Shown here: one piece after another, positions 1 through 9,786 of the stretch
Position numbering within the stretch: the stretch's first letter is position 1
How the letters are laid out: each line of letters opens with the position of its first letter
Origin: Ceratopteris richardii
Lineage: Eukaryota; Streptophyta; Polypodiopsida; Polypodiales; Pteridaceae
Direction of reading: 5' to 3'
Length of the DNA stretch: 64,000 nt
NCBI GenBank assembly: GCA_020310875.1
Contig: CM035439.1
Coordinates: 138,399,852 to 138,463,851, forward strand
Notes under the pieces: generated by a model
What the model saw: only the letters and a program-made list of their open reading frames with translations
Database searches by the model: none
What the model was told of the DNA's origin: nothing
Translations under genes and position numbers: made by a program

Positions 1-324
1 ATGAGTACTTATGGAATATGCTTGAACGCAGCATCTCTTAGTAGTAGAAGGATTTTACATGCAGAAAATGAAAGATTATATATTGATGGAAGACCTTACA
101 CACATGGAAATATAGCATGTTTAATAAATAGTAGTCGAGGGTTACATAATAGTTCAATGACTAATTGCACATTTGAGGAATGTGAAAATATTCATGAATC
201 ACCATACATGAGTAGAGATGTATCAAGATACATAGTTGTCAATGCTATTACTACATTACATGCCAGTGATGAACTATTAGTGAATTATGGATGGCGTAGA
301 CCTCCAAGAGCACCTTTTAGCTAG
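1..324 (+). CDS. SET-domain-like ORF, partial, next to CACTA transposase
   Basis: The 107-residue frame is open from the first base, so its N-terminus may lie outside the window. Residues 35-98 resemble the C-terminal half of a SET methyltransferase domain: GNIACLINSSRG fits the usual GNxxRFINHS motif, NCTFEEC follows where the substrate/cofactor Asn-Cys pair normally sits, and a YIVVNAI strand leads into DELLVNYGW, matching the usual EELxxDYG end. The canonical NHS is changed to NSS, so activity is doubtful. It stops at TAG, and about 115 bases further on the next exon-like coding sequence of the CACTA transposase starts on the same strand. It could be a SET fragment captured by the transposon, the first exons of a fused transposon protein, or an unrelated host pseudogene. 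The family call rests on motif pattern only. Confidence 0.45.
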   Translation: MSTYGICLNAASLSSRRILHAENERLYIDGRPYTHGNIACLINSSRGLHNSSMTNCTFEECENIHESPYMSRDVSRYIVVNAITTLHASDELLVNYGWRRPPRAPFS

Positions 325-437
325 AGAGAATAAAAATTTTCTATCCATATTTAATAACTTATATACTTAATTTTATATTTAAAGTTTACTTTTTATTCAT
401 TTATGGAATACTAATGAATTTTATTTATATGTGTAGA

Positions 438-812
438 TTCCAACGTATGATGTTGATGATATTCCTCCACACCATTCACAATTGCCAGTAAGACCTCATT
501 TATCAGAAGCTTCTATGAGGAGGCTACGCAAAAGTAATCCTGTGGAATATGCAAGGCTGAAAGATCTATATTCAAAAGACGATAAAGCACAAGATTTGTG
601 TGACAATGATGAAGATGATGGCATGGTAGATTTTATTGAGGATTGGTATCAAAATGACAGTGAGAGCATTGATATTTCTAAAAATGAGAAATATCTTCGA
701 GAGGAATGTCTAAAGCATGTATATGAAGGAAGTCGTTTGACACGACTAAGTGCGAGCTTACTTATTCTCAATCTTCAAAACCGTTTTGGATGGAGTAATG
801 TATCTGTTTCGA
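438..812 (+). pseudogene. CACTA transposase N-terminal exon
   Basis: This open stretch begins after an AG at about 436-437 and reads IPTYDVDDIPP, then an acidic segment. From about 700 it carries the motif YEGSRLTRLSASLLILNLQ followed by FGWSNVSVSTL, the block that precedes the tnp2 core in plant CACTA transposases (usual form: LYxGxxxSxLSxxxxLxxLxxxxGWSDxSFxxLL). Coding similarity ends where (TA)n repeats begin at about 813. The next transposase block (LLSEKFLPSQN) does not resume until about 2205, so a long intron or an insertion separates them. No good start codon is visible, and an upstream exon is likely. Confidence 0.65.
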
Positions 813-945
813 CACTATATATATATATATATAAATACATGCATATATAAACATACACATAATATACATGAATGCATACACACATATAAACAACCATGCA
901 CATATAAACATACACACACATATACACACATACACATGTTATGAG
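813..945. repeat. (TA)n and (ACACAT)n microsatellite
   Basis: The stretch begins with about ten TA dinucleotides and continues as alternating ACATATA/CACACA repeats. It marks the boundary where transposase coding similarity stops and the inverted-repeat block begins. Short ORFs through it encode only Tyr/Thr/His-rich repeats and are not genes. Confidence 0.8.
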
Positions 946-994
946 AGTAAGGTCAAATTATACATACCTATATCGAATGAAGATGTTTTGTCCA

Positions 995-1332
995 TCTAGC
1001 CTTTAGAAGTGTCCACCCAACCTTTAGAATCTTCTTGACACATATGTTTCTCCTATTTTAGTCGACCTAATACCTGTGCTGCTAATTATACAAATATTAA
1101 ATAGCAGTTACCAAGGAAGGTATTAAGCCACATGTAAAATGGGAGGAGCAAATTTATCTTGAAGATTTTGAAGGATGGAAAAATAATTTTAAAGGATGGG
1201 CGAACAAAAAGTGTCCATTCAATGTAGGTTTTTATTCTTATTTTAGATAAGGTAAGAACAAGAACTTGAATTGAATGGACACTTTTTGTCCGCGCATCTT
1301 TTAAAACTATTAATGCATCTTTCAAAATATTC
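995..1332. repeat. Foldback repeats (63-bp inverted arms plus a third diverged copy)
   Basis: Positions 1161-1223 and 1270-1332 are inverted copies of one another: 54 of 63 bases match by eye with no gaps, and the innermost 20 are identical, separated by 46 bases. A third, more diverged copy in the same orientation as the right arm lies at about 995-1062, making a second possible hairpin with 1130-1215. The outer end of the right arm (from 1314) lies inside the large palindrome that follows, so the two structures overlap. This may be the remnant of a MITE or foldback transposon. No target duplication was found. Confidence 0.6.
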
Positions 1333-1464
1333 GTGAAAAATTTGATTGTTTGGATGGCAGGATACGATTGTTTGTTTTGGAGGATATGAAGTATGTACCT
1401 TCATTGAATGATTTGTCGATTCTATCATATGTTCAGTTTGAAAGTATGAGAAGCCGGTTTATAA

Positions 1465-1709
1465 TTGCTATTCAAAGAATTTGGCACTGTTTATAGGCCA
1501 TACGATGGTGACCTGGATGAATCGCATGCACACAGATTACTCAAGATAGAGAAACCTGATTATAATGGACTAGTGCCAGCAGGCTTCCTGGGGTATGCAG
1601 TAAACCTCTTGCATGTCAATGATGAGCATCTGAACTTTAGGATACAAAGTGGAAATCATGGTGGCTTGAGAGGATCACTTTTATACAGCTTGTTCAAAGA
1701 ACTTCAAGT
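1465..1709 (+). pseudogene. SMC-hinge fragment (DMS3/GMI1-like), left palindrome arm
   Basis: The open frame has no ATG and about 81 residues before it crosses the palindrome centre. It contains VYRPYDGDLDES, then VPAGFLGYAVNLLHV, GGLRGSLLYSLFKELQV. In DMS3, GMI1 and SMCHD1-type proteins the hinge region has the pattern RPYxG...PPGFLGFAVNM...GLRETLFYxLFxxLQVYKT, which fits block by block. DMS3 acts in RNA-directed DNA methylation and GMI1 in DNA repair; the fragment is too short to choose between them. The conserved RETLFY is changed to RGSLLY. Upstream, in another frame at about 1318-1490, is a second open stretch (REKFDCLDGRIRLF, DMKYVPSLNDL) that I do not recognise and that may be a neighbouring exon of the same source gene. 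Not a functional gene. Confidence 0.65.
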
Positions 1710-1712
1710 CAT

Positions 1713-1957
1713 ACTTGAAGTTCTTTGAACAAGCTGTATAAAAGTGATCCTCTCAAGCCACCATGATTTCCACTTTGTATCCTAAAGTTCAGATGCTCAT
1801 CATTGACATGCAAGAGGTTTACTGCATACCCCAGGAAGCCTGCTGGCACTAGTCCATTATAATCAGGTTTCTCTATCTTGAGTAATCTGTGTGCATGCGA
1901 TTCATCCAGGTCACCATCGTATGGCCTATAAACAGTGCCAAATTCTTTGAATAGCAA
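1713..1957 (-). pseudogene. SMC-hinge fragment (DMS3/GMI1-like), right palindrome arm
   Basis: This is the mirror copy of the left-arm fragment and encodes the identical residues on the minus strand. The outer unrecognised frame is also mirrored (1926 to about 2098). The absence of visible differences between arms means the duplication is recent, is kept identical by gene conversion, or is artefactual. Confidence 0.65.
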
Positions 1958-2204
1958 TTATAAACCGGCTTCTCATACTTTCAAACTGAACATATGATAG
2001 AATCGACAAATCATTCAATGAAGGTACATACTTCATATCCTCCAAAACAAACAATCGTATCCTGCCATCCAAACAATCAAATTTTTCACGAATATTTTGA
2101 AAGATGCACATAAGCATACACATATATAAAATTATATGCATATATATATGTATATTTATTTATTTACTTTTTTTTAATATATCTTTTTTTGATGAACTTA
2201 CAAG

Positions 2205-3716
2205 TTATTATCTGAAAAGTTTTTACCAAGTCAGAATATTCGTCCTACCTCACATGATGAAATGAAGAAGATAATCAACAATCTTGGTATAGATTATCAA
2301 TGTATACATGCATGTCCTAACGATTGTATTTTATATAGAGGTGAATATGCAGACTCTTTGACATGTCCCAAATGTCAATCTCCTCGATATAAGGGCGAAG
2401 AAGGTAAAATCCCAAAAAAGGTATTGAGACATTTTCCATTGGCTTCACGGATTAGACATATGTTTCAAAGCCCCAAATTATCAAAGCTTTTGACTTGGGG
2501 ACATGATCACAAAAGTACTGATGGAATAATTAGAATTCCTCATGATAGTGTTGCTTTTTAGCATATTGATTCTACATGGCCTGAATTTGCACAAAATCCA
2601 CAGAATCTAAAGTTAGGAGTTGCATTAGATGGGGTTAATCCATTCTCCATGAAATCCAGTAAATGGTCAACATGGCCAGTGGTAGTCATAAACTACAATC
2701 TTCCGCCATATCTTAGCATTAAAAAGGAACATTTAATGCTTTCACTTTTAATCCCAGGCAAAAGACAAGTTAAAGATATGAATATATATCTTGCTCCTCT
2801 CATTGACGATCTCCAAGAGTTATGGAGAGGTATTAATGTCATTGATGTATCGAAAAGCATCAATGAAAGACATATTACGGTTCGTGGTATTGTGGCTTGG
2901 ACTATTCACAATTTTCCAGGATATGGTGTTTGTTCAGGTATTGATGTAAAATTTTTATTCAATATGCATGTAAATAAATATGATTTAATCTAATTATATT
3001 TTTATCATTTTCATGATGCAGGAATATCTACTAAGGGTTATAAAGCTTGTACATATTGTGGTCCATATTGTGGTGATTGGTTGAGATCAATCTATAGTAA
3101 GAATCTCAACAAAAATATTTATCTTCGACATCGATGATTCTTGCCTGATGATCATCCATTAAAATCTAAAAGAGAAGCGATACATTTTAATGGAAAGCTT
3201 GAAACAGGTTAGTGTCCAAAACCTATGACCCCTATGGATTGGTATAAAAAATGGACATATGGATCTCTGATAGATCCAAAATCAGAAATCTTTAGTGATG
3301 ATTTAGATAATGAGTATGTGAAGAGAGGTAAAGGAAAATTGGCACTCACAGAGAACATATCAATATGGTATTCTTTGGAGTATTGGAAAGAGTTAAAAGT
3401 ATGTCATCTTCTTGATCCTATGTATATATTCAAAAATATTGGTTATTCACTATGGCAGCATCTTCTTGGACTAAAAGATACCATAGCATCAAGGAATGAT
3501 TTTAAAGATAAAAAATCCAAACCAAAGTTAGGGCCAGTTTTTGATAGACATCGACAAGAAACGACTTATGCACCTGCTTCTTGGGTACTTACAACAAAAG
3601 AGATATAGACTATCAACAATAGAATTCAATTGATTAAGACTCCTACAGGATATGGAGCATCTTTTCAAAACATGTTTACTATGGATGATAAGAGCTTATC
3701 TGGGTTAAAGACCCAT
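2205..3716 (+). pseudogene. CACTA transposase tnp2 core, disrupted
   Basis: From about 2205 the frame reads LLSEKFLPSQN, then IHACPNDCILYRGEY and a CPKC pair (2340-2400), VLRHFPLASRIRHMF, and after a stop at 2559 WPVVVINYNLPPYL, LMLSLLIPG and WTIHNFPGYGVCSG. These are hallmark tnp2 blocks. An 84-nt GT-AG intron fits at 2938-3021. The next exon has YKACTYCG, then in-frame stops at about 3135 and 3211, YWKELKVCHLLDPMYIFKN, a stop at 3606, and IKTPTGYGASFQNMF up to GLKTH, where Copia element 1 interrupts it at 3717. At least four nonsense changes make it a pseudogene. The transposase would act on the element's own ends in the nucleus. Confidence 0.8.
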
Positions 3717-4795
3717 TGTGAAGAGAGATGGTGGATGCAATCCAAAGATGAGTTGGTGCTGCTACAACCACATTCACACCAGCCAACTGAGACTTCAGAG
3801 ATGATTAGAAGACCCTTTGAGCTTCCTAAATCCACCAAAATATCAGCCAAGTACTTCGGAACATGTATCCCAAAAGTTTAAGTCAAGACAGACTAGTTGC
3901 GAAATGACTAGCTCCCAAAACTTGCTATTTTTGGACATACACCTGCTGGAAAAAATGAACAGTGCTCTCAACCTGGAAGGAATTAGAAAAATTCCTTTTG
4001 GGCATAGCAAATATACTTAGCAAACTTCCCAATCCAAGTTAAAACACTTCAAATGATGGACTGAGCACTGAGAACAAGATTTATCAATTTCTGGAACATG
4101 CCCACCATTCTCGGGGCTCTACAGAGATAGACCAGTGAGCAGTAAATTGTAGATATCTTCAAAACTATTAATTCAATGACCTTGAAAATTTATAAGTAAA
4201 AATTAGACAGTATGAGCTATCCAACGCATGTAAAATCTCTGAAAACGGATCAGTAGAACTCAAGATATGACCTTCTGAAGGTACTTCTCTGAGTGAGTAT
4301 AGCAGAGAACAAAACAGAGAAGTGAATGATGATAAATGTATAAATTCATATATGATTACAACCACATTGGCAATGAATCTTTGCACAATGGGAGTAGAAT
4401 GATAGAGCTATGGAGTAAGCTCTTCAATCTCTACAAAATGACATGAAGTGCTCACGTACAAGGCTTGCTAATCGCCTCTTCCTTCTTGCTCTTTTTATAG
4501 CTATTCTTGGAGGGAGTTTTGAATTCAAATTCGAATGGCTCCACCTAAAGTGATCCCCAAAGTTATGATATATTCCCTCAGCTCAAAAAGTCGTGGGTTT
4601 TGGTAGTTAGAGCCACAAAATTGCTTTTACATCATGCATGAGGTAAGCCATCCTTTTCCTTTTTCTTTTTTTCAATTATAAGAGATAAAAATGAACTCTT
4701 TTACAAGAGGTGTTCACATGACTACTCATGTGACTTACAAATGAGGATGATATCAAATATATCAAGCATGTAGGCTTGGGTAAAATGCACCAACA
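3717..4795 (-). repeat. 3' LTR of Copia 1 (1,079 bp)
   Basis: It begins TGTGAAGAG and ends CCAACA on the + strand. Its 4248-4795 part is repeated at 8289-8837 with few differences. The rest (3717-4247) has no partner because the 5' LTR is truncated. The polypurine tract abuts it at 4796. Confidence 0.88.
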
Positions 4796-4810
4796 GCTCC
4801 CCCTCAAGCC
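4796..4810 (-). promoter_or_regulatory. Polypurine tract of Copia 1
   Basis: Reading the minus strand, GGCTTGAGGGGGAGC stops exactly where the LTR begins (TGTTGG...). This is the expected plus-strand primer site for reverse transcription and fixes the inner boundary of the 3' LTR. Confidence 0.85.
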
Positions 4811-4837
4811 TAACATGCTTGGCCTTCAAATAAGTCT

Positions 4838-7800
4838 TCAATTGTCCTTGATTTCTTGCAAGCCAATCATCAACTTGAATCTACTTAATTTTGTACCATC
4901 AAGAGCTTTAGTCAACATGTTGGCACATTGCATATCTGTAGCGACATAGGATAGTTGAATATCCTTGCTCATTAGCTTCTCCCTTACGTAATGGTAGTGG
5001 ACTTCAATATGCTTGGTTCTAGCATGGTATACCGGATTAGCTGCTAGATGTAGTGAGCTTGTGTTGTCACCAAAAATATGAGGTGTTGAAGAATGAAGTC
5101 CAAGATCTGTGTACAAAGACTTTAACCACATGATTTCTTGAGTTGCATTAGCCAAACCTCTATATTCGGCTTCAGTAGAAGATAATGCCACGGTTGGTTG
5201 CTTCTTCGATGACCAATAAATGATTTTTGAACTTGCAAATGATATATATCCTGATGTGCTTCTTCTATCATCTTTAGATCCGGCTCAATCTGCATCTGAG
5301 TAGACCTTTAGCTCAATATCTGAAGTAAATGAATAAAACAAACCTTCATTCATGGTCCCCTTTAGGTACTTGAGGACTCTCTTGGCCGCTTCCATATGTG
5401 GTCGTCTCGGCTTATGCATAAACTGACTCAATATGCTAACACTATAGCATATATCCACCCTTGTGAGTGTTGCATAGTTCAAACTTCCAACCAAGCTTTG
5501 ATAGCTTGTGATGTCTTCAATTGGCTCTCCTTCATAAGCACTAAGCTTATGATTTTGCTCCATAGGTGTACCTGCACACTTGGTATTTTCCATCTTGAGC
5601 TTGACGAGCATGTCATGGACATACTTCCTTTGTGTGATGTATATACATGAATCTGTGTAGATCAACTCCAATCCAAGAAAATAAGTGAGTGGTCCGAGGT
5701 AACTTATTTTGAACTCCTCCTTCATTTTGACTCTTTACCTGTTTGATTCCTTCAAGATCATTGCCTGTGATAATAATATCATCAACATACACACATAAAT
5801 AGATCACTTCAGATCCATTCCTCTTTATGAACAAAGAGGTATCCTCCTTGCTAGCTTTGAATCCTTGGTCCTGCAAATAAGTCACCAATCTGAAATTCCA
5901 AGCTCTTGGAGCTTGCTTCAATCCATACAAAGCTTTCTTTAGTTTGCATACATAGTTAGGATGATGCGCATCCTCATATCCAGGAGGTTGTGCCATATAC
6001 ACTTCCTCAGAAATCCATCCATTCAAGAAAGCATTCTTTACATCAAGTTGATAAAGATTCCAATTTCTAGATGTAGCAAGACTAATGAGAACCCTAATTG
6101 TAGGCATTTTTGCAACAGGAGAGAAAGTCTCCTCATAATCAATACCATGGGTTTGAGCAAACCCTTTAGCAACTAACCTTGCTTTGTGTCTATTTATACT
6201 TCCATCTGGATTCCTCTTGGTTTTGTATATCCATCGAGATCCAATTACCTTCATAGATGGCTTGTTAGGTACAAGCTCCCAAGTGTCATTCTCCTTCAAG
6301 GCGTCCATTTCTTCATCCATTGCATCTCTCCAAGATTTCTTGCTTTGTGCTTCTTCAAATATGGTAGGTTCTTCATTGGTTGAATCCTTCGCAATGTAGA
6401 TTGAGTGCTTTGTGACCAAAGAAGTATCATAACCAAACCTCTTAGGTTTCTTCTTCTCCCTTGAAGACCTTGTAAGTGGTTGATGTGAGCTCTCAGGTCC
6501 ATATGTAGCATCCTGCATCTTTGCTTTACCTTTGTTCTTCCATAGCTTTAGTCTTTCCAAGTCTTCTAGGTCAATCTCCGAATCACTTTCTTCAATCTGC
6601 TTTGGCTCCTTTGGTTGAAGTGATGGAAAATCTTCATCCAAGTCATATGGCAGCTTCACTTTCCTGTCATCATCAAACCATGATTTGTTTTCATAAAAAA
6701 TTACATCTCTACTCACAGAAAATCCTTTATTGGTTGGATTGTACAATCTATATCCTTTTTGGTTTTGGTCATAACCAATAAATACGCACTTCTCTGCCTT
6801 GGAATCCAATTTCCCTCTTACTTGAGAAGGAATGTGAGCATAGGCTAAGCATCCAAAGATTTTGCAATGCTCTAGACTAGGTCTTCTTCCATTCCACACT
6901 TCATATGGAGTGGTTCCATCTAGTGACTTAGATGGAATTCTATTTATGAGATATGTGGCTGTAGACACAGCCTCTGCCCATAGGTAGTTTGGCAATCCCT
7001 TTTCGTTGAGCATGGACCTTGCTGCTTCGACAATAGCTCTATTCCTCCTCTCTGCTACACCATTGAGTTTGGGTGTATACCTTGTAGTGACTTCCCTTTT
7101 AATGCCTCTTTCATGCAAGAAGGCATCAAATTCAGAAGAGAAGTATTCTCCTCCACCATCTGATCTGAGTCTTTTCAAAGTCCTACCTGTTTGATTTTCA
7201 ACAAGAGCAATATACTTCTTAAAGCAATTAAACACTTCATCCTTGTGCTTCATGAAAAACAAAATGGTCCACCTGCCACAATCATCTATGAAAGACACAT
7301 AATATCTTGAGCCTGATATAGATGGCTCCTTACTTGGACCCCACACATCCGTGTACACTAGATCCAAAGGATTTTGATGCATATATCCTTTCTTATTGAA
7401 AGGTTGTCTATGAGCCTTGTTGAGTTGACAAGCTTCACACTTATAAATCATGTGTTGCCTTGTGATATTAGGCAAACCAAGTACACTTTGGTCCCTGCAA
7501 ATCTGTTTGAGTGTCCTCTCATCAATGTGAGCAAGCCTTTTGTGCCATATCTCCAACTCTGTTAGAGTTTGAGATCCATAGCTAAACAAAGCTATGTTCT
7601 TTGTATCTTCCACTTCAAAATTGAAAAGCCTTCCTGTCTTTTCTCCTTTGGCAATCCTTCGAAAGCCTTGCCTTGGGTCTTCAACATATGCTCCAAATCG
7701 ATTGAATCTAACCTGCAATCCTTTTTCAACAATCTGTCCAACACTTATTAAATTTTTGGTAATTGTAGGGATATACAAGACTTTGCTTAAGAGGTTCATA

Positions 7801-8390
7801 TTCCCATCTGATGTCTTCACATTACCTATCTTCTCCACTGAGTGCTTTGTGTCATCTCCTGTCTGCACTTCATGCTTGTTATGAGGATCTTCCAAATCAG
7901 AAAGTAAAGCCACATTTCCTGCTACATGGTTCGAGCATCCTGAATCAATGTAAAATATGTGATCATCATCCTTACCCTTCTTCGCTGGTAGATTCATAAT
8001 CAATAATGAATCTTCTTGACTTTGGTCCTCTGCATAGTTATTGTAATCTCTTCTTCCTCTATGGCCACTTTGATAGTTGTTGTTGTTGTTGTAATTGTTG
8101 TTGTAGTAGTTGTTATTGTTGTAGCCTCCATTGTATCTACCTCTATTTGATCCATAGCCACCTCTATTGAATCCTCTTCCTCTTGAGTTCCTCAGGTTCC
8201 TGAAACATTCTTTAGTAGTATGGATAGATAAGCCACATATGTTGCAAGGTTGAGATGATTGGAATCTCCCCCTGCCTTGCTTTCCACGGATCAGTAGAAC
8301 TCGAGATATGACCTTCTGAAGGTACTGCTCTGAGTGAGTATAGCAGAGAACAAAACAGAGAAGTGAATGATGATAAATGTATAAATTCAT
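4838..8390 (-). pseudogene. Copia 1 gag-pol polyprotein, frameshifted
   Basis: A 925-residue frame (8390 to 5613) starts inside the LTR, then enters the end of gag with a [14 protein letters not shown] zinc knuckle and a Gly/Arg/Asn-rich stretch. It continues with protease ([10 protein letters not shown]), the pre-integrase zinc module (WHKRLAH...CEAC), integrase core with its three acids ([23 protein letters not shown]), and RT ([27 protein letters not shown]). A one-base shift at about 5725 moves the rest to another frame (5725-5285: [15 protein letters not shown]). A TGA replaces Trp in YSDADWAGS at about 5284, and RNase H continues at 5191-4838 (ALSSTEAEYRGLA, HARTKHIEVHYHYVREK). The first ~33 residues are LTR-encoded owing to a deletion, so its natural start is missing. 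Two or three lesions only, hence fairly recent. Confidence 0.9.
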
Positions 8391-8837
8391 ATATGATTAC
8401 AACCACATTGGCAATGAATCTTTGCACAATGGGAGTAGAATGATAGAGCTATGGAGTAAGCTCTTCAATCTCTACAAAATGACATGAAGTGGTCACGTAA
8501 AAGGCTTGCTAATCGCCTCTTCCTTCTTGCTCTTTTTATAGCTATTCTTAGAGGGAGTTTTGAATTCGAATTCGAATGGCTCCACCTAAAAGTGATCCCC
8601 AAAGTTAGGAGATATTCCCTCAGCTTAAAAAGTTGTGGGTTTTGGTAGTTAGAGCCACAAAATTGCTTTTACATCATGCATGAGGTAAGCCATCCTTTTC
8701 CTTTTTCTTTTTTTCAATTACAAGAGATAAAAATGAACTCTTTTACAAGAGGTGTTCACATGACTACTCATGTGACTTACAAATGAGGATGATATCAAAT
8801 ATATCAAGCATGTAGGCTTGGGTAAAATGCACCAACA
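8289..8837 (-). repeat. 5' LTR of Copia 1, truncated to 549 bp
   Basis: This matches 4248-4795 of the other LTR. At 8288/8289 it joins directly to gag zinc-knuckle coding sequence. The joint lies in a short shared stretch around ACGGATCAG, which also occurs at the matching point of the full LTR. The missing DNA comprises the 3' half of this LTR, the PBS and the start of gag. Confidence 0.85.
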
Positions 8838-9704
8838 CCCATGACTGGCATAACTTTTTGAAATAAATTTTACCTTTGGTATCAATGGATGTACAACGAA
8901 AGGAGTACGTGATGTGATCTATCGTCTTGGATCACTTATAAGGTAATTATGATACTTTTATATTTAATATGTATGAATATTGGATATGTTTTATTTTTTA
9001 ATTAACTTCTTTATAATTGTTTTTATGATATGTATAGGTGGATTACATCCAAAGAGATTGACAAAAACTCGATCCCACAAAAAAAACGTGAATGCAAAGA
9101 GCTACTATGTTTGATGGAGAAAGAACTTCCTACTTCATTTTTTGATATTCAGGTTCATTTATTAGTCCATCTTGTAGATGAAATAGAGATTGCAGGTGTT
9201 GTCAACACTCGATGGATGTTTTGGGTCGAGCGATTTATGGGGATATTAAAAGGTTATGTGCGACAAAGAGCAAAACCTGAAGGATCCATGGCAAAGGGTT
9301 GGATGCTTGAAGAGTGCATGTATTACGTTAGTGAGTACCTTGAAAGAGTTCATGAAGAAGCTCCACGTGCATGGACCAACGAGTCTTCTTCAAAAATAAC
9401 AGATGAGGTATTATCAGGTAAGGGAGTTCCATTCTTATTTACATTTCAAGAAAAAAATGATGTTTCTACTTTTGTAGCATATAATAGCGAATGCATGCAA
9501 GCATTCCTTAGCGAGTACGAGGAACTTCAAAATCTCTGAAGTAAAAGGCGAAAAAACAAAAGATATAGATGTAATCTCGATAATAATGAGATTATAGATA
9601 TATCTTCTTTCACGGATTGGCTATATAGTCGTTTGCAACGTGCCAACGCAAATAATGAAGAAATCTCAGATGAGCAAAGCGAGTTAATGATAGGTTGTGA
9701 ATGA
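8838..9704 (+). pseudogene. CACTA transposase DUF4218 region
   Basis: Directly after the Copia 1 target duplication the transposase resumes with THDWHNFL, a TAA, then in a shifted frame TTKGVRDVIYRLGSL. A 95-nt GT-AG intron (8943-9037) joins LIR to WITSKEIDK. The exon from 9038 holds ELPTSFFDIQVHLLVHLVDEI, RWMFWVERFMGILKGYVRQRA and PEGSMAKGWMLEECMYY, the standard DUF4218 signature found next to tnp2. A TGA at 9537 interrupts it, yet a same-frame tail continues (DISSFTDWLYSRLQ) to a TGA at about 9702, just before a GTAATT splice-like site. Its job would be as the C-terminal part of the same transposase. Confidence 0.82.
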
Positions 9705-9786
9705 AAGGTAATTTTATTAAAATAATATTTTATTTCTTTCATATATGTATATTAGTTTCTATTTACTAATTGAATTTATTTTGCAG

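Larger units (their letters stand above)
1314..2108. repeat. Perfect 396-bp inverted repeat with 3-nt spacer
   Basis: Left arm 1314-1709 and right arm 1713-2108 are exact reverse complements by eye, with only CAT (1710-1712) between them. Outside the arms the sequences diverge at once (TAA to the left, CATAAG to the right). Both arms encode the same protein fragments: an SMC-hinge-like piece next to the centre and an unrecognised piece, residues IREKFDCLDGRIRLF and onward, towards the outside. The structure sits between two coding blocks of a CACTA transposase. Transcripts through it would form a long hairpin. An assembly or sequencing foldback artefact must be excluded before giving it a biological meaning. 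Confidence 0.85.
3717..8837 (-). mobile_element. Ty1-copia LTR retrotransposon 1, nested in CACTA
   Basis: The element lies between two copies of CCCAT (3712-3716 and 8838-8842), a normal 5-bp target duplication, and removing it restores the transposase motif THDWH. Its ends begin TG and finish CA. On the minus strand the order is 5' LTR (8837 to 8289), end of gag, protease, integrase, RT, RNase H, polypurine tract, 3' LTR (4795 to 3717): the Pseudoviridae gene order. The 5' LTR lacks its last ~530 bp, and the PBS and most of gag are also gone, so the copy cannot transpose by itself. Copia assignment follows from integrase preceding RT. Confidence 0.92.

Noticed and set aside
1086..1428. Minus-strand ORFs of 61-79 residues
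   Set aside because: They run through the foldback repeats and palindrome arm and show no domain; shadows of the repeats.
1465..1957. Two identical divergent/convergent small genes
   Set aside because: They are the two arms of one palindrome, lack ATG starts and hold only part of a hinge domain.
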